Origin: Siphonodentalium dalli
Lineage: Eukaryota; Mollusca; Scaphopoda; Gadilida; Siphonodentaliidae
Assembly: GCA_032622095.1 (NCBI GenBank)
Contig: CP136062.1
Span: 144,414,351-144,478,350, forward strand
DNA: 64,000 bases
Reading direction: 5' to 3'
In this document: positions 22,796 to 34,559 of the stretch, in pieces
Layout: each line of letters starts with the position of its first letter
How positions within the stretch are numbered: the first letter of the stretch is position 1
The notes under the pieces: generated by a model
What the model was told of the DNA's origin: nothing
What the model saw: only the letters and a program-made list of their open reading frames with translations
The model's database searches: none
Position numbers and translations under genes: made by a program

Positions 22796-22979
22796 TGCCA
22801 TATTGGATTCATCCAGCCCCCGTTCCGCGGTTTATATATATGGAATTCATGAATATTCAAAGCTCCATATATGGAATCATTAATATTCAAAAGTTCATTA
22901 TATATGGAATGCACCTCCAGAACTTTGACCTGTAGCACTTAAACTGCACAACGGGGGCTGGATGGATCCAATATGGCCA
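22796..22979. repeat. Inverted repeat around GCCATATTGGAT...CCCCCGTT
   Basis: Left arm TGCCATATTGGATTCATCCA then GCCCCCGTT; right arm AACGGGGGCTGGATGGATCC then AATATGGCCA. The interior repeats CATATATGGAAT three times. Confidence 0.7.
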
Positions 22980-23474
22980 CGATTCAGTGATCACACTTAT
23001 CCCTCGATAAAACATAATTAAATCAACAAATGGGATGTGAAACTAACATCAGCTTCTATAAGGCCTGCGATGATGTTTCACAGAACTATGCGTTGTTTGC
23101 CCGCATAAATAAATACATGTAGGCCCAAATAAACAAAGACTCTTTGATGTATTTTAAGGCGAAATTAAATTTTCATTCTTGGGAGTTTGTTGGAAAAATA
23201 TTGGAAGCCATCTAGTATTTTGAGACGTACTGTACGGAATGTAAACATACGACAAACCAGAAGTTAATGGTCACGTTTGCACAACAATAATACATTTTGG
23301 TACACCTGACACTATACCCTGTTATGCACCATCTTGTAAGTGTAAACACTTCGCTGGGTGTTCAAATGTGCATACAAGTAGCAATTTAACTTGCTTGAGG
23401 CAGGTACCAGGTTTATTCATCAATTTTGTATTGAAATTGGCACAACACAACATCATTCTTTTCAATCCTGCAAA

Positions 23475-23602
23475 TAGTGTGCCTGTCATTTGCAGAATGA
23501 GGTCCCCAGAGTGTGAATTTAGTGATGCTATACCACACGACGGGCTATCATCAACACTTTCACCTTCTGGGAACCTCATTCTGCTTACACCTCAACTGCT
23601 AT
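23475..23602. repeat. CATTCTGC palindromic repeat copy
   Basis: GTGTGCCTGTCATTTGCAGA, GGTCCCCAGAG and the TTTAGTGATGCTA core facing a diverged complement. Same family as 8442-9030. Confidence 0.7.
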
Positions 23603-23771
23603 GGGAGACCAAGGATCAGATTGAAGTTCCCTGGTTGAAGTTGGTGATGTTAACCCATTAATCACCTCAATTATGCATTTTATCTTCTGCAAATTACATG
23701 ATACAGAAACTTCCCAGAAGGGAAAAAGTAACTAAAAACAATGTTAATTTGAGCCTATAGATACTTCCCAG

Positions 23772-23873
23772 AAGATGAGGCCTAAGCAGAATGAGGTCAC
23801 CAGAGGGTGATTTTGGTGATGCAAGCCCACTCTGCTAAATTCTGCAAATGACAGATGCACTATTTGCAGACTT
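23772..23873. repeat. CATTCTGC palindromic repeat copy, worn
   Basis: GATGAGGCCTAAGCAGAATG, then GAGGTCACCAGAGGGTGA; the second arm is reduced to CTGCAAATGACAGATGCAC. Confidence 0.65.
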
Positions 23874-24135
23874 GATTCTTTCATATAATTACAAATGTAC
23901 ATGTAATTGTAATGACTCTGGTTGGTGGAAACAATATAAGTGATTGATTCGGGATGAATGACAGACTAATTATTTACATTTTTGCCCAGTCCAGATGTCG
24001 TGTTTACAAAACGGTACAGTCAATTTGCAGAATGTTTCAGCAATAATAGTTGCATGACACATTCTGCAAATAGGTCTAGTGGATGGATAGCACAATATCA
24101 GTATGACGTAGTGAAATTGGTCTCATACTAAGCCT

Positions 24136-24386
24136 TTAACCCTTCTATAACTGGAGCTTCCTGAAATTTTGCGAAAACCCTGTGCCAATGCATTCTCTTA
24201 TATATGCGAGTCTCTCATAGGTATAAGAGAATACATTGGCCTAACAATATTTTCTATGACCTTGTAAGCCAGTGCATTCTTTTTTATATATGCAAGGCTC
24301 CCTATGGGAGACTCACATGTATAAGAGAATGCAAGGCACAGGCATTTATTGTTGCACCAGAGAAGCTCCCATCATGAAATGGTTAA
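24136..24386. mobile_element. Double-hairpin piggyBac-type MITE beside a splice donor
   Basis: TTAACCCTTCTATAACTGGA ... CCATCATGAAATGGTTAA. Both hairpins are present, the first with a deleted loop arm. Its right TTAA (24383-24386) lies nine bases from the exon's donor GT, so on the gene strand the intron runs GTAGGTTCC and then enters the MITE. Confidence 0.85.
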
Positions 24387-24395
24387 GGAACCTAC

Positions 24396-24500
24396 CTTTA
24401 TCAACATGAGCCCAGGCTTCTGGAAGTAAATGAAGGAAGACATCACCGAGCAGCCCACCAACAGCAAAGCTCAATAGTAACTTTAGTCTTGCTGCTCCTT
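24396..24500 (-). CDS. SLC39A13: ZIP13-like zinc transporter, TM2 exon (PEAW)
   Basis: Most 5' exon found. It is 105 nt long, with acceptor GTGTATTTTCAG|AAGGAG and donor GATAAAG|gtaggt. It encodes (x)GAARLKLLLSFAVGGLLGD, then VFLHLLPEAWAHVDK. LLSFAVGGLLG.VFLHLLPEAW is the TM2 hallmark of ZIP13; ZIP7 has a different end to this helix. The first codon is split after its first base, so an upstream exon carrying signal sequence and TM1 is expected, but I could not identify one between 24501 and 64000. The frame also stays open across the acceptor to an ATG at 24541-24543, so a start there is formally possible, although it would omit TM1. Intron sequence on both sides is transposon-derived within 10 nt (donor side) and about 37 nt (acceptor side). 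Confidence 0.93.
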
Positions 24501-24536
24501 CTGAAAATACACAATGTTTATTAATACAAACTGTGT

Positions 24537-24725
24537 AATTCACCCTCTGGGGACCTCATTCTGCATGGCCTCATCTGCTATGGGAGATATAAACTCAGAT
24601 TGAATTTCCCAAATGGTGAGTATTGTGATGTGATGAATTTAGTGATGCTGGCCCACTATGCAGGATAGCATCACTAAATTCACCCTCTGGTGACCTCATT
24701 CTGCAAATGACAGACACGCTATAGG
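24537..24725. repeat. CATTCTGC palindromic repeat beside the TM2 exon acceptor
   Basis: AATTCACCCTCTGGGGACCT ... GCATCACTAAATTCACCC ... GCAAATGACAGACACGCT. It begins about 37 bp upstream of the exon acceptor in gene orientation, so the branch-point region may lie at the repeat edge. Confidence 0.7.
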
Positions 24726-24764
24726 CTTGAACCTAAACCTGTAGTACTATTACTTTCACTCAGT

Positions 24765-26472
24765 TAGGGCCCGATGAAGCTTCGATTCGATTTCGAATCT
24801 TGCTACCCGATTCGATTCGATTCGAAAGCGGTCGTGTGATTCGGGATATTTCGAATCGTTGTATAAAAGTCCTTTATCGCCCGCATTTTCCCCAAATAGT
24901 TAACAATAATCCAAGACCGCCGTGTCCAACGTGTAGGGTAAGTTGCCAAATAGATCGTTCTTTCTCCCCCACTAATCTAGCGTGCCTATATGAAGTCATG
25001 TGAGATAGCTAAGTGGAATTTCCTACCTCGGATGAGCACGTGGTGTCTGTCTCACATGAGACACGTGACTTGTCACATTTGCATACTCGATTGACGAAAG
25101 CACACATCGAAGGTGTCATTTTTCAAATAAAATGTTAAAATGTAATCGAACTGAAATATGTGTGACGAACATTAAATGAATGTACATGTAATAAGTCTCA
25201 GCTTGTTAATTGCATGTCCAACTGGGTATTCCACACAAAACTTCGTCTGGAAATATATACATCTGATTTGACCCAATTCTACGCGTTACCGATAACCAAA
25301 CCATACGATTGCTGTTGATATACGCAATGTATAGAGTTCAGCGTTTCCGCAAAATGCATGTGTCCATCATATACATAAACATTAATTGTATTGTATTGCA
25401 AATGTATAACATAAAAGTAACTTGATAATTTAAATTTATCGGTTGTCATAGCAACATAAATTTCTCATTAAATATTTCTTCGCTCGAATTTAACGAACAG
25501 ACTTGAATCTTTGCCTTGAATCCGAATATCTAAATGTTACGGACTCAATTATTTATTATCTCTATACGCTGTATCAGTTAGTTTGTTTTCAAATATATAC
25601 CTTTGTTACATACCAAATTTGTACTTTTGACCAAGTTTTTGCAAGTTATTAGTTTTTGTCACAAACATTTTGAAAATGTTAGAATGGCGGCATGAGCGAT
25701 TTGGGGGCAGAAACATCATCTTGGGTGCATGAGTGACTGGTGTGCATGGGATGGTAAAATCTCACCATCGGGACAATATTTTTGTCCCAGACACTCGGCA
25801 AACCTCGTGTCTGGCTCAAATATCTTTCCCCTCGGGTAACATTCCCCATCCGATAGATACACCACCACCCATCGAGGATAATAATAATAATCTCATTCCA
25901 AATGAGTGGATATATATGACAGTGGGCAACAGACACTCAGTAACAGTTTAATTAATTATAAACGCTCATGTTATTATTCTGAATACAAATAATGTGTTTC
26001 ATTTAATCATTGTTGTTGTTTTTATTCTTAAATGAAATTCGGATTCAGGAAACATAGAATTCACATCATAATAATGATATAAGATATAGACTATAGACAC
26101 AGGATTTACCAAGCTATCCAAGATGGTGGATTGCTTGCGATATTCCTACAATTAACACTTATTTCTGCAATCTGCATGTCTACAAATGGTTTCTTTTAGG
26201 GAGTTTTTGGCGATAAACACACAAAATAGACAAGTATTTTATAAACTTTTAATATTGACATTTAATTATAATATATACTTTCCGTCAATACCGACGCTTT
26301 TGAAGCATACTTAAATACGGATATGGTATCCGGAATCTGGGAATATATACCGCAAATCTGCCGCGAGTTTTGGCAATAGATTCGATTCAAGATTCGGTTC
26401 GATTTCGAATCATAACCATGATTCGATTCGAGATTCGATTCAATATTGAATTTGCCGATTCGTCTGGCCCTA
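24765..26472. mobile_element. Non-autonomous hAT-type transposon, 1708 bp
   Basis: Termini TAGGGCCCGATGAA and TTCGTCTGGCCCTA (inverted), flanked by a perfect 8-bp duplication CACTCAGT (24757-24764 and 26473-26480). Subterminal regions are runs of ATTCGATT in both orientations. The middle holds only short frames and no recognisable hAT transposase. Confidence 0.9.
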
Positions 26473-26480
26473 CACTCAGT

Positions 26481-27148
26481 ACTAAATTCACACTTTGAAT
26501 TTGCAAACCCTGATACGATGAATTCAACACTGACAAAAATATTTCCATAAAAATCATGTTTCCCATGGCTTGCAGATACGGTTGTTAATTAATCATTCCT
26601 GTAGGTATATTTAGATATCACCACCATCAAATATACAGTGTGCGCTGAAGAGAACTTTCTTATTTAGTTATGAATTAATATTGGTAATTCTACTACACTT
26701 GGTTAAAAAATAATTACGGAATTTCTCTAGTTATGGACATTCACTGACATGAAATAGCACAAAGTAAAGTGACCTCAATGACCATCGATAGGTTGCTGAC
26801 TTAAGAATTGTCACTTCATCATCTACATGTATATTGATTAAAACAAAAACCCATATATTTTTTAATTTTATTCACTGAACTCTTGCAGTTTAAACTATTT
26901 TTTCACTTATTTTTATATTCTTGCACCGATGGGTGTGCAAAATATAGTACTGCGCAAATTTTAAATACATGGAAAGTACATGCATTTCTGTGGCCATGCA
27001 TGCCAGCCACTCTGCTAGTAAATTACAGTCAAATTGGCAGAACACAACAATGTTCTCATACATGTACATGAACATATATGCAGTGACTCTCTTTGGCAGA
27101 TCACAGATATTTCTTTGTCAGTGATAGAGTTAATTAAGCACTGAATGA
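26481..27148. other. No recognised feature
   Basis: AT-rich stretch between two elements; short overlapping frames on both strands near 26883-27075 have no support. Confidence 0.45.
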
Positions 27149-27528
27149 TTAAAGACATATTACGTACTTGTTCGGGTGCGTGAAACTGATAAGTTAGTAA
27201 TCGGGCACTATGTTAACTGGAGGAATGTAACATTTTACTAACATTGCCGAAAATTTGAAGCAAATCGACCATCCCACTCCATAGAAAACATTGTTTGAAC
27301 AACGCTAAATTGTAAATATTTACTACTTGATTCGGGACGCATCTGTCGTGCAGTGATAATCTAATGAAAACGATTTCGCCATCGAGAGTCACTGTGTTTG
27401 ATTAATATATAAGAATGGCTGTGTGTGTTGTCTATATGGATATAATGATTCTAAAAATGACCACATTGAACAAGATTATTCTCAATTTCTATTTGATCAC
27501 CATACCGGGGTGTTTCACATCACTTTAA
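27149..27528. mobile_element. TTAAAG-type MITE, inverted copy
   Basis: TTAAAGACATATTACGTACT ... GTTTCACATCACTTTAA. It is an inverted, diverged copy of 34730-35108 and 37675-38049, with TTAA at both ends of all three. It shares the CCAT.CGA.AGTCA and CAAGATTATTCTC words. Confidence 0.8.
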
Positions 27529-27699
27529 AATTATGTGCAGTTCAGACATTGTGTTTTCTGAAAGAAACAATTCATGTGGTTGAAATTTTCAGCAATATTA
27601 GTTGAAAGCTATTCTTTTGATTTGTGTATTGCCTTAAAATATATAACTAACTTACAAATTTGATTCACTGAAATAAGTGCACAATATAGATGTATGCCT

Positions 27700-28052
27700 T
27701 TAACCCTTTTTATATCAAATGTATTCTCCTATTTAGTTATAACAGCATACATTGGAATGGTCTATTATTCATATGGAAGGATGTTCATGTAATAAAAGCT
27801 GACAAAAAGCTAATACAAAAGCAGAAGGATTCATATTCTTTGGTGGGAAATTTTCAGATAATTAATATGGTCGTATATAACTATATATTCACATTTAATG
27901 TTCACCAACTTGATGGACAGTGAAAGAAAGAAGTGATTTATTCCACTGTGTCCATGCCACATACCTTTTAATATATATATTATAACTTATTGTCTGAACA
28001 TTTTCTAAGGGGTCTACTGGCCAACAGGTATTAATAGTATAGACAGGGTTAA
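27700..28052. mobile_element. piggyBac-type MITE, ACTCATT family, diverged
   Basis: TTAACCCTTTTTATATCAAA ... AGTATAGACAGGGTTAA, with TTATTGTCTGAACATTTTCT inside. TTAA at each end. Confidence 0.75.
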
Positions 28053-28635
28053 ACACTTATTTATCTTTATCAAGGAACGAGCAATTACAGGGTTAATATT
28101 ATGACAGGAAATGATATAATTCAATACTCTAAATGATTCCGATATGGTAAGATACATAAATGGCAACAAATAGCCTCGATTATTGGTCATGTTCCGGCAC
28201 AATATAACATTGCATACATCGATCCAGGGAGCAATATTCCCCTGTGATTTCCAGATAGCAACAGGAGATCTCATGAAAGTCTAATGAAAGTTCTCTACCA
28301 CAATGAGTTCTAAAGTTTCCATTGTATACCACAGCGAATCCTATGGGACCAAAGCCAACAGACACTCAATATCATATTATGCCATTCCCAGATAAAAAAT
28401 TAAGGAATATGGATCAATATGCTCAATAGAACCCTTACCTTCTGAAACTAGATAGTAGATACTATTAACCTTCATGCCCATTGTGAGCTGTAGTCTCAAA
28501 AATATTGGTATGGCAAAAATGTTGGTGCATAGTTGGGAAGGGGCCATGCAGGTATCCCTCATAATTGGGGAGGGAAAGAAATAAGGCTACCTATATGTAC
28601 AATGGGACCTAAACTGAACCAAAATTGGCAATCTA
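28053..28635. other. No recognised feature
   Basis: No element ends or supported frame. Confidence 0.4.
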
Positions 28636-28898
28636 TTAACATGGCGGGAGCTGCGCTGGTGCAGCATCGCAGATCCTGTGCCAGTGTATTCTCTAATATT
28701 TGTGAGTCTCCCATATGGAGCCTCACATATACCGTATAAGAGAATGCATAGACTTACAAGTTCAAAGTACATATTGTTGGATCAATGTATTCTCTTATAT
28801 ATGTGAGGCTCCCTATGGGAGACTCGCATGTATAAAAGAATGCAAAGGGCACAGTGTTTTCGCAAAATTTCAGGAAGCTCCAGTCACAGAAGGGTTAA
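28636..28898. mobile_element. Double-hairpin piggyBac-type MITE, reverse orientation
   Basis: TTAACATGGCGGGAGCTGCG ... CAGTCACAGAAGGGTTAA. Both hairpins are present with loops CCCATATGG and CCCTATGGG. The end order is reversed relative to 9252-9512. Confidence 0.8.
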
Positions 28899-29320
28899 AT
28901 AACTAAACATATTATCCACACCCAAACACAGACATACCGGCAAATTCAATTGGGATAATGATTTGTTCACACCTTTGACCCATAACATTATGACCAAAGG
29001 GAATCGATCAATTAACAAATGCCTCACACACACTGTATAAAAGGCAGACCTGACTACAATATACCACAGTGATAAAAATCTTCTATTTTTTTAGAATTTA
29101 GCCATAATAGGAAAGAGTAATGATTTTCTCAGAAGTTTTTTACGGTGGCTCTTCTCAAATACAATGTTGTTTTAAGCACTTTATGCAGTATATTTAACTG
29201 TGCTGGTGCCACATAAATAGGTAAATGTTCAATGCGCCGCCACAGTCCAGTCCATATGAGTTTGATGATAGTTCATGTACTGGATATTATTATCCATACC
29301 TTTACCAACACTATTTCCAC

Positions 29321-30211
29321 GCTGGTCATCCTATAATCCCCGCTGCGGGCAGTAAACCCCAGTGCGGGCGTCAGTAAACTGCACATCGGGCTAAAACAGT
29401 TATGAGTTTTTCATACCAGGGCTGGTCTAATCAGTTAAAAGTATTCAATTAAAAGTTGTACCAACCAATGGAGGACATATATATGATAGGCAATACATAT
29501 TTATGCTGTGACAGGAGTTCAGATAAAATTCAGATATCAGTTCTGGAGAAAAACGCAATCTTAGTCGAGCGCATTCAGAATTCCGTGGTAAATTTAAGTT
29601 TCATTCAGAAAAACTTTCACTGCAAACACTTTTCGAGAATTTTTTTGAAAACGTGGAACAATCTATATGGGACACTCTACCCGTGGCATGTTTTTATACT
29701 AAAAACCCCAAATCCCTTTCCAGTAACTCGAATAAAGACATCGTTCCAAACTGCGGGCAAAATCTTGCCCGCTTCAGGGTTTACGCCGACACCATGCAGT
29801 ACTTATCACATGCAATTGTCAATATTTTCCTCATTAAATGCAGAAAATTCACATGTAATTTATGTAGATTTAGTCTCCTACACTATCTATAACAATGTAA
29901 TGTTGACAACGATGTCCAAATTTATTACCAAGCACTCATCTCAGAGCTGAAAACACACAAATTGGAAAAATTTAAGCTTATTCTCACAATTCATCGAGCA
30001 TTTTGTCACTTTATGGAGCTTTATTCGTCGAACTGTTGACATTTGGCTGAAGATGGGTTCATCAAGCACCTCATGTATCCGGACTTATGTCCGAAGAAAA
30101 ACAATTAGTGACAAAATTTCCCTCAAAACAAACCTACCTGTAGTCTTCACTCATGCCCGCAATGGGGTTTACTCAATATTTGCCCGCAGCGGGTATTATA
30201 GGATGACCAGC
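29321..30211. mobile_element. 891-bp inverted-end element carrying a 164-codon frame
   Basis: GCTGGTCATCCTATAAT at 29321 and its complement ending at 30211. Similarity continues over about 60 bp (CCCGCTGCGGGCA, AGTAAACCCC, GCGGGC). No clear target duplication. A single open frame at 29456-29950 (plus) fills over half of the element. It starts MYQPMEDIYM, is Ser/Asn/Ile-rich and has no motif I recognise. It may be chance or an accessory gene remnant. Confidence 0.7.
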
Positions 30212-30297
30212 ATGATTTCTGATTGGACAAAAGCCATCACATGATAATCCGGGGAAAAGTCATACTAGACTCCGAAAGTGTCAAGAATATACTACCT

Positions 30298-30386
30298 GAC
30301 ATCACGGGAGTACCGAAAGTCATATTGGAATCGAATCAAGTCCAATATGACTTTTATAAAAGTTATCGGGACTCCGGGTGACGTCA
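30298..30386. repeat. Imperfect palindrome with ATATGACTTT arms
   Basis: TGACATCACGGGAGTACCGA, AAGTCATATTGGA face TCCAATATGACTT and GGGACTCCGGGTGACGTCA, separated by a short loop and a small insertion. Confidence 0.6.
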
Positions 30387-32005
30387 TTTGGATAAACATA
30401 CAGATGGATAATAAAAATGTCATTATACACTGTTGAGTACAGTATGTTATTGGATGCTTATTGATAATGAAAGTAAGATCAAAAGATCGAGTTATAGTTC
30501 TTAAAAAATAATTGATGTTTTTCAGCTGCATCCACCGCGAACACTTTGTGGAACTTTAAAAAATAAAAAGAATGAGTGTAATAATTTCGCTCAAGAAATA
30601 AAACAGCACTAACAGTGTTAAATGAAACCGACCAATCAAATTCCACTGTTATTGGCTGTAACTCCAGAGATTAATTATCAGCCGAAGACTGTAAAGAAAG
30701 CTGTCAGTTATGAACATGGTGCGTTCATTCCAGCTACCTGGTATATGCTGGGCACACATTAATTACATCAGCACAGTGCAGGTGTTGCACCACTTACAGT
30801 AGTTCCTGGTGTATATATACCCACAAAAATAATGGCAGTGAGATGCTGTTAACATCACATGCCCTGATAATAATACAGGAACAGACTATAGCCCATCGAT
30901 GAAGAGATGAATAATGAGTGCATGGGGGGATAGTGTTTCTAACTGATGCTAAATGCAGCCTTCCTGGCCCCCTTTTTTCCTATGAACTTTCTCTCCTCTG
31001 ACAGGGAAAAGACTCCATGTTAAAATAACATCTTCTTGTGCTGTAGTGATAATTGAGAGGACATGGCAGTTTATCCTGATGATCGTGACACCGTTAGTGG
31101 TGTAAGTCAGGTGAGTGGTGACTGTGGAATGGTTTTTGAAATCCTGCATGCTACAAACAAACACCTCTGATTCCGGAGAACTTTTCAAAGCGAATAAATC
31201 ACCTGGCGATTTGTTTGCACCCCACGATGCCAAATGGAGCTTCGTTTACCTCACCTGCACGATTACCTGGTCACCTGGTTTACCTTGCCGGTTCTGATAG
31301 GTTCGTGGCTTATGTTATTTTTGGTTTCAATTTAGGCAGGGAATTTCTGCAGTTCTTTGAATGAGTGATTGGGAGATTGAAGATTATGTCCATCTGTGTT
31401 TAGTATTAATGTGAGATTAGTGCAATATTTGCCAGAATACTCCGCATTCATACAGCCAATACCTCCATACACCAGGCCTTGCAACAAAGGTTGATTAATT
31501 AGTTGCAACTTCCTGGCTGCAAATATTGGGAGAATATTCTCTAAGTAATTCCTTTCCAATTAACCCACTGTTTGTTTTGATATGCTAAAAAAAACTTATC
31601 CAGAAGTCAGAAACCTACCTGCATACAGGGGAGACAATGCACTAGGAATAGCTGTTTTCAAAGAATAATAAAACAGTCACTCATTTTACAAATTTGCACT
31701 GGAATCTCACTGATATTTTCACATTTTAATTAATTTTACTTATATTTTCTTCTTAAATATACTGTGAATACCTTGTTGAAAATGAATAAATAAATATGGA
31801 ACTCAAATAGGCCTACTTCTCTATCTTTTAAAATGAATCTTCACGGTACATGAGTCATGACCATACAGCTGTTGCTTTGTTACATAACAGTTATTATTCA
31901 ACTATTTTATAATATATAGTTTAATTACATGTACTTCTTTTATATTATATACATGAAACAAAACTAGTAATGCAGTTGGCTACATAAATGAAGGTTTCCA
32001 TTGTA
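30387..32005. other. No recognised feature
   Basis: No exon-like frame with splice sites and no repeat ends. Two short opposed frames near 30949-31297 have no domain character; GGCGATTTGTTTGCACC and its near copies recur there but give no clear element. Confidence 0.4.
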
Positions 32006-32437
32006 TTAACCCTTTACCCAACAAAACGGCCAAAAACGCCCAAATAAAGCTTCAACAACCTAAAATATCTTGGGTCTGTCTCAATAGAACCATACAAATA
32101 TGGATATCATTGGAACCGGTTCATTGACCACATTGTGATGGTTACAGTTATGCCCTGTGCCAATGCATTCTCTTATATATGCGAGTCGACCATAGGTCGC
32201 CTCGCATAAATAAGAGAATGCATTGGCCTAAAAAAATCTTTTTTTAACACTTTTTACCATTTTTTCTTACATTCTTTAACAATTTTATAATTTGTTCTTA
32301 CATTTTTTGACAATTTTATCATTTTTAATATGTGTTAAGCCAATGCATTCTCTTATATATGTGAGGCGACCTATGGTCGACTCGCATATATAAGAGAATG
32401 CATTGGCACAGGGCCGTTCTGTTGGGTAAAGGGTTAA
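32006..32437. mobile_element. Double-hairpin MITE, TTACCCAACA shell, 432 bp
   Basis: TTAACCCTTTACCCAACAAA ... TTCTGTTGGGTAAAGGGTTAA. Both hairpins are intact: CCAATGCATTCTCTTATATA arms, loops CGACC-ATA-GGTCG and CGACC-TAT-GGTCG, separated by a T-rich spacer. About 150 bp of extra sequence lies between the left end and the first hairpin. Confidence 0.9.
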
Positions 32438-32788
32438 AGATTTATTCAGTATTGTTACGTTACATCCTGAAATTTCTGTATAGTTTTAAATATATTCTTA
32501 TCATTTAAAGTGACATCAAATGTTTTATATAAGCTTAGTTCATACATGTATGTGAAATGTGGTTTCTAAAAATCATTGCTACAAAACCATTAGTGACAGA
32601 AAATTATAATTTATTCAGGAAGCTGATGTTGTTGCTGTTATTGTTGTCGTTGTTGTTGTTGTTCAAACTGGAGTCTGAGATACTGAATACATATCAACAA
32701 CCTATGAGCAATAAGTATTTTTTTCATTTTCTCACAGACTGAAGTTTTTGGACTTTGCTGATGTATGAAATAAGAAGGTACGGTGCAC

Positions 32789-33290
32789 ATAAGGCCAAAA
32801 TAAAAAAGACCTGTGTTTCTGGTGACCCGCTCGCCCCTATTCCAGTGCCCCAGACCATTTTCATTTTATTGATTCTGCAAAATTAGTACGCATCCGATTT
32901 TATTTTCCATGTAAACTGAATCATTTCCGTATAAAACAGACACATCGCATGTACTGTTAAACCGGAAATTAAACCACACTTCAATTAGGTCACAGCCAAA
33001 TCAAACTTATGCTGAATCAAATTTATTTGTTCATGTTTTATTCAATAAAACAATAAATTACATTATATTCTAAAATTATGTACTTAGTTTTCTTATTTTA
33101 TAGTAGATTACAAATAAGGAGAAAAAGTCCGGGGGGGGGGGGGAGAGGGGGGGGGCATTCATATTTATTTTGAGCAAAGTTGAAAATAAAATGAAAAAAT
33201 AAAATAAAATGAAAAGTCTACCCGCCCGTCTGCCCATATTTTTATCTTGCATGTCACCAGAAACACAGGTATATATTTTTTTGGCCTTAT
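32789..33290. mobile_element. Inverted-end element with G-run, 502 bp
   Basis: ATAAGGCCAAAATAAAAAAG then CCTGTGTTTCTGGTGAC at the left, complement at the right. Inside is a run of 13 G plus further G at 33131-33155. Superfamily undetermined. Confidence 0.75.
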
Positions 33291-34129
33291 ATAGAATATG
33301 TGAATGTTACTAGATTCAGCTATATGATTAGATGAGAAGGACACTGCAATTACTAGTACATGTAGTTTTACAACAAACAATAGAAATTGACCTGTATATG
33401 TATGTACATGTAGTTCTTTTCACACTCTCTACTCTTCTTAATTCTTTCTTTCAGTCTCTCTCTGTCTCTCTCTGCCTGTCTCCAATTTGCATGCATTATA
33501 TCCTCAATAGGCAGTACTATACAGTAGTTCAATGCATATCAAATTGGCCTTAAAATTACTGTAAATTCATAATGTTCAGATATACATGTAGATAAAGCAC
33601 CAGTTTTGAAATTATCTTCAAACTAAGCGGCTTCGCCCCATCATTGCCCATCATGAAACTTCCCACTCATAGGTCAGATGTGATGCTGGTATTTATCCAC
33701 TCTTTATTTGAAAACACAAACAATATTATTTAACTGAACATTTACATTCTTTTCTTTGAAATCATAATTATTCAGTTTGAGTTTTTTCAGATCACTATTA
33801 CATTAATACCAGAGATACTTTGTCCAAATCACTGGGACCCCAGGACCCTGATGTCCCCTGAGTAGAATAAAACATGATTGGGATATATTCTTACATACAT
33901 GTATATATCCTGTGATGATTGTCAATTTATCCCCAATACATCACTTGCAAACCTACATGTATGCATGAACATGTACATGTATGGTATGTACAGCAGGACT
34001 TATTGTCCCTATGACTATAGCTGTCACATTGTCTTATATCAAGGTTAAATTTATCCAGTCGACATGTGGGTACAGCACAAACCCAATAAAGATAACGTGT
34101 GCATGTGGATGGTATCTGATAGAACTGTT
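33291..34129. other. No gene; short TCTC microsatellite
   Basis: TC-rich run near 33446-33482; otherwise nothing recognised. Confidence 0.45.
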
Positions 34130-34559
34130 ATAGTATTAAAATGTGACACCAGGAACATGGAGACAGAGGGCTTTGGGGTTGTCTTACCCCCAAATTTGGT
34201 CAAAATTAAAAAAAGTTTGTTTCTGAATCAATAATAGTTGGAAATTTCAGAATGAAAACAGGTTGATATTGTTCTGATACATGTAGTTCGAATTTCCAAG
34301 CAATATTATTTCTAGTGTAAATTATTTTATTTTAAAATATTTTTCAACTTTCAGTAAAACATTTATACTGAAACGACAATCAGCTGGAACCGAAGAGGTG
34401 TTAGATTGGAAATTTCTAACAACTCTGAAAGTTGAAAGTGTCAACTGGAAAATTCCCATTTGGGAGAGGAGGGGTGTGTAAATTCTAAGTTGTGCACCCC
34501 CTTCTAACGGAGACCTTATAACCACATCCCTGTGTCACAGTGATATAAAACAACCCTAT

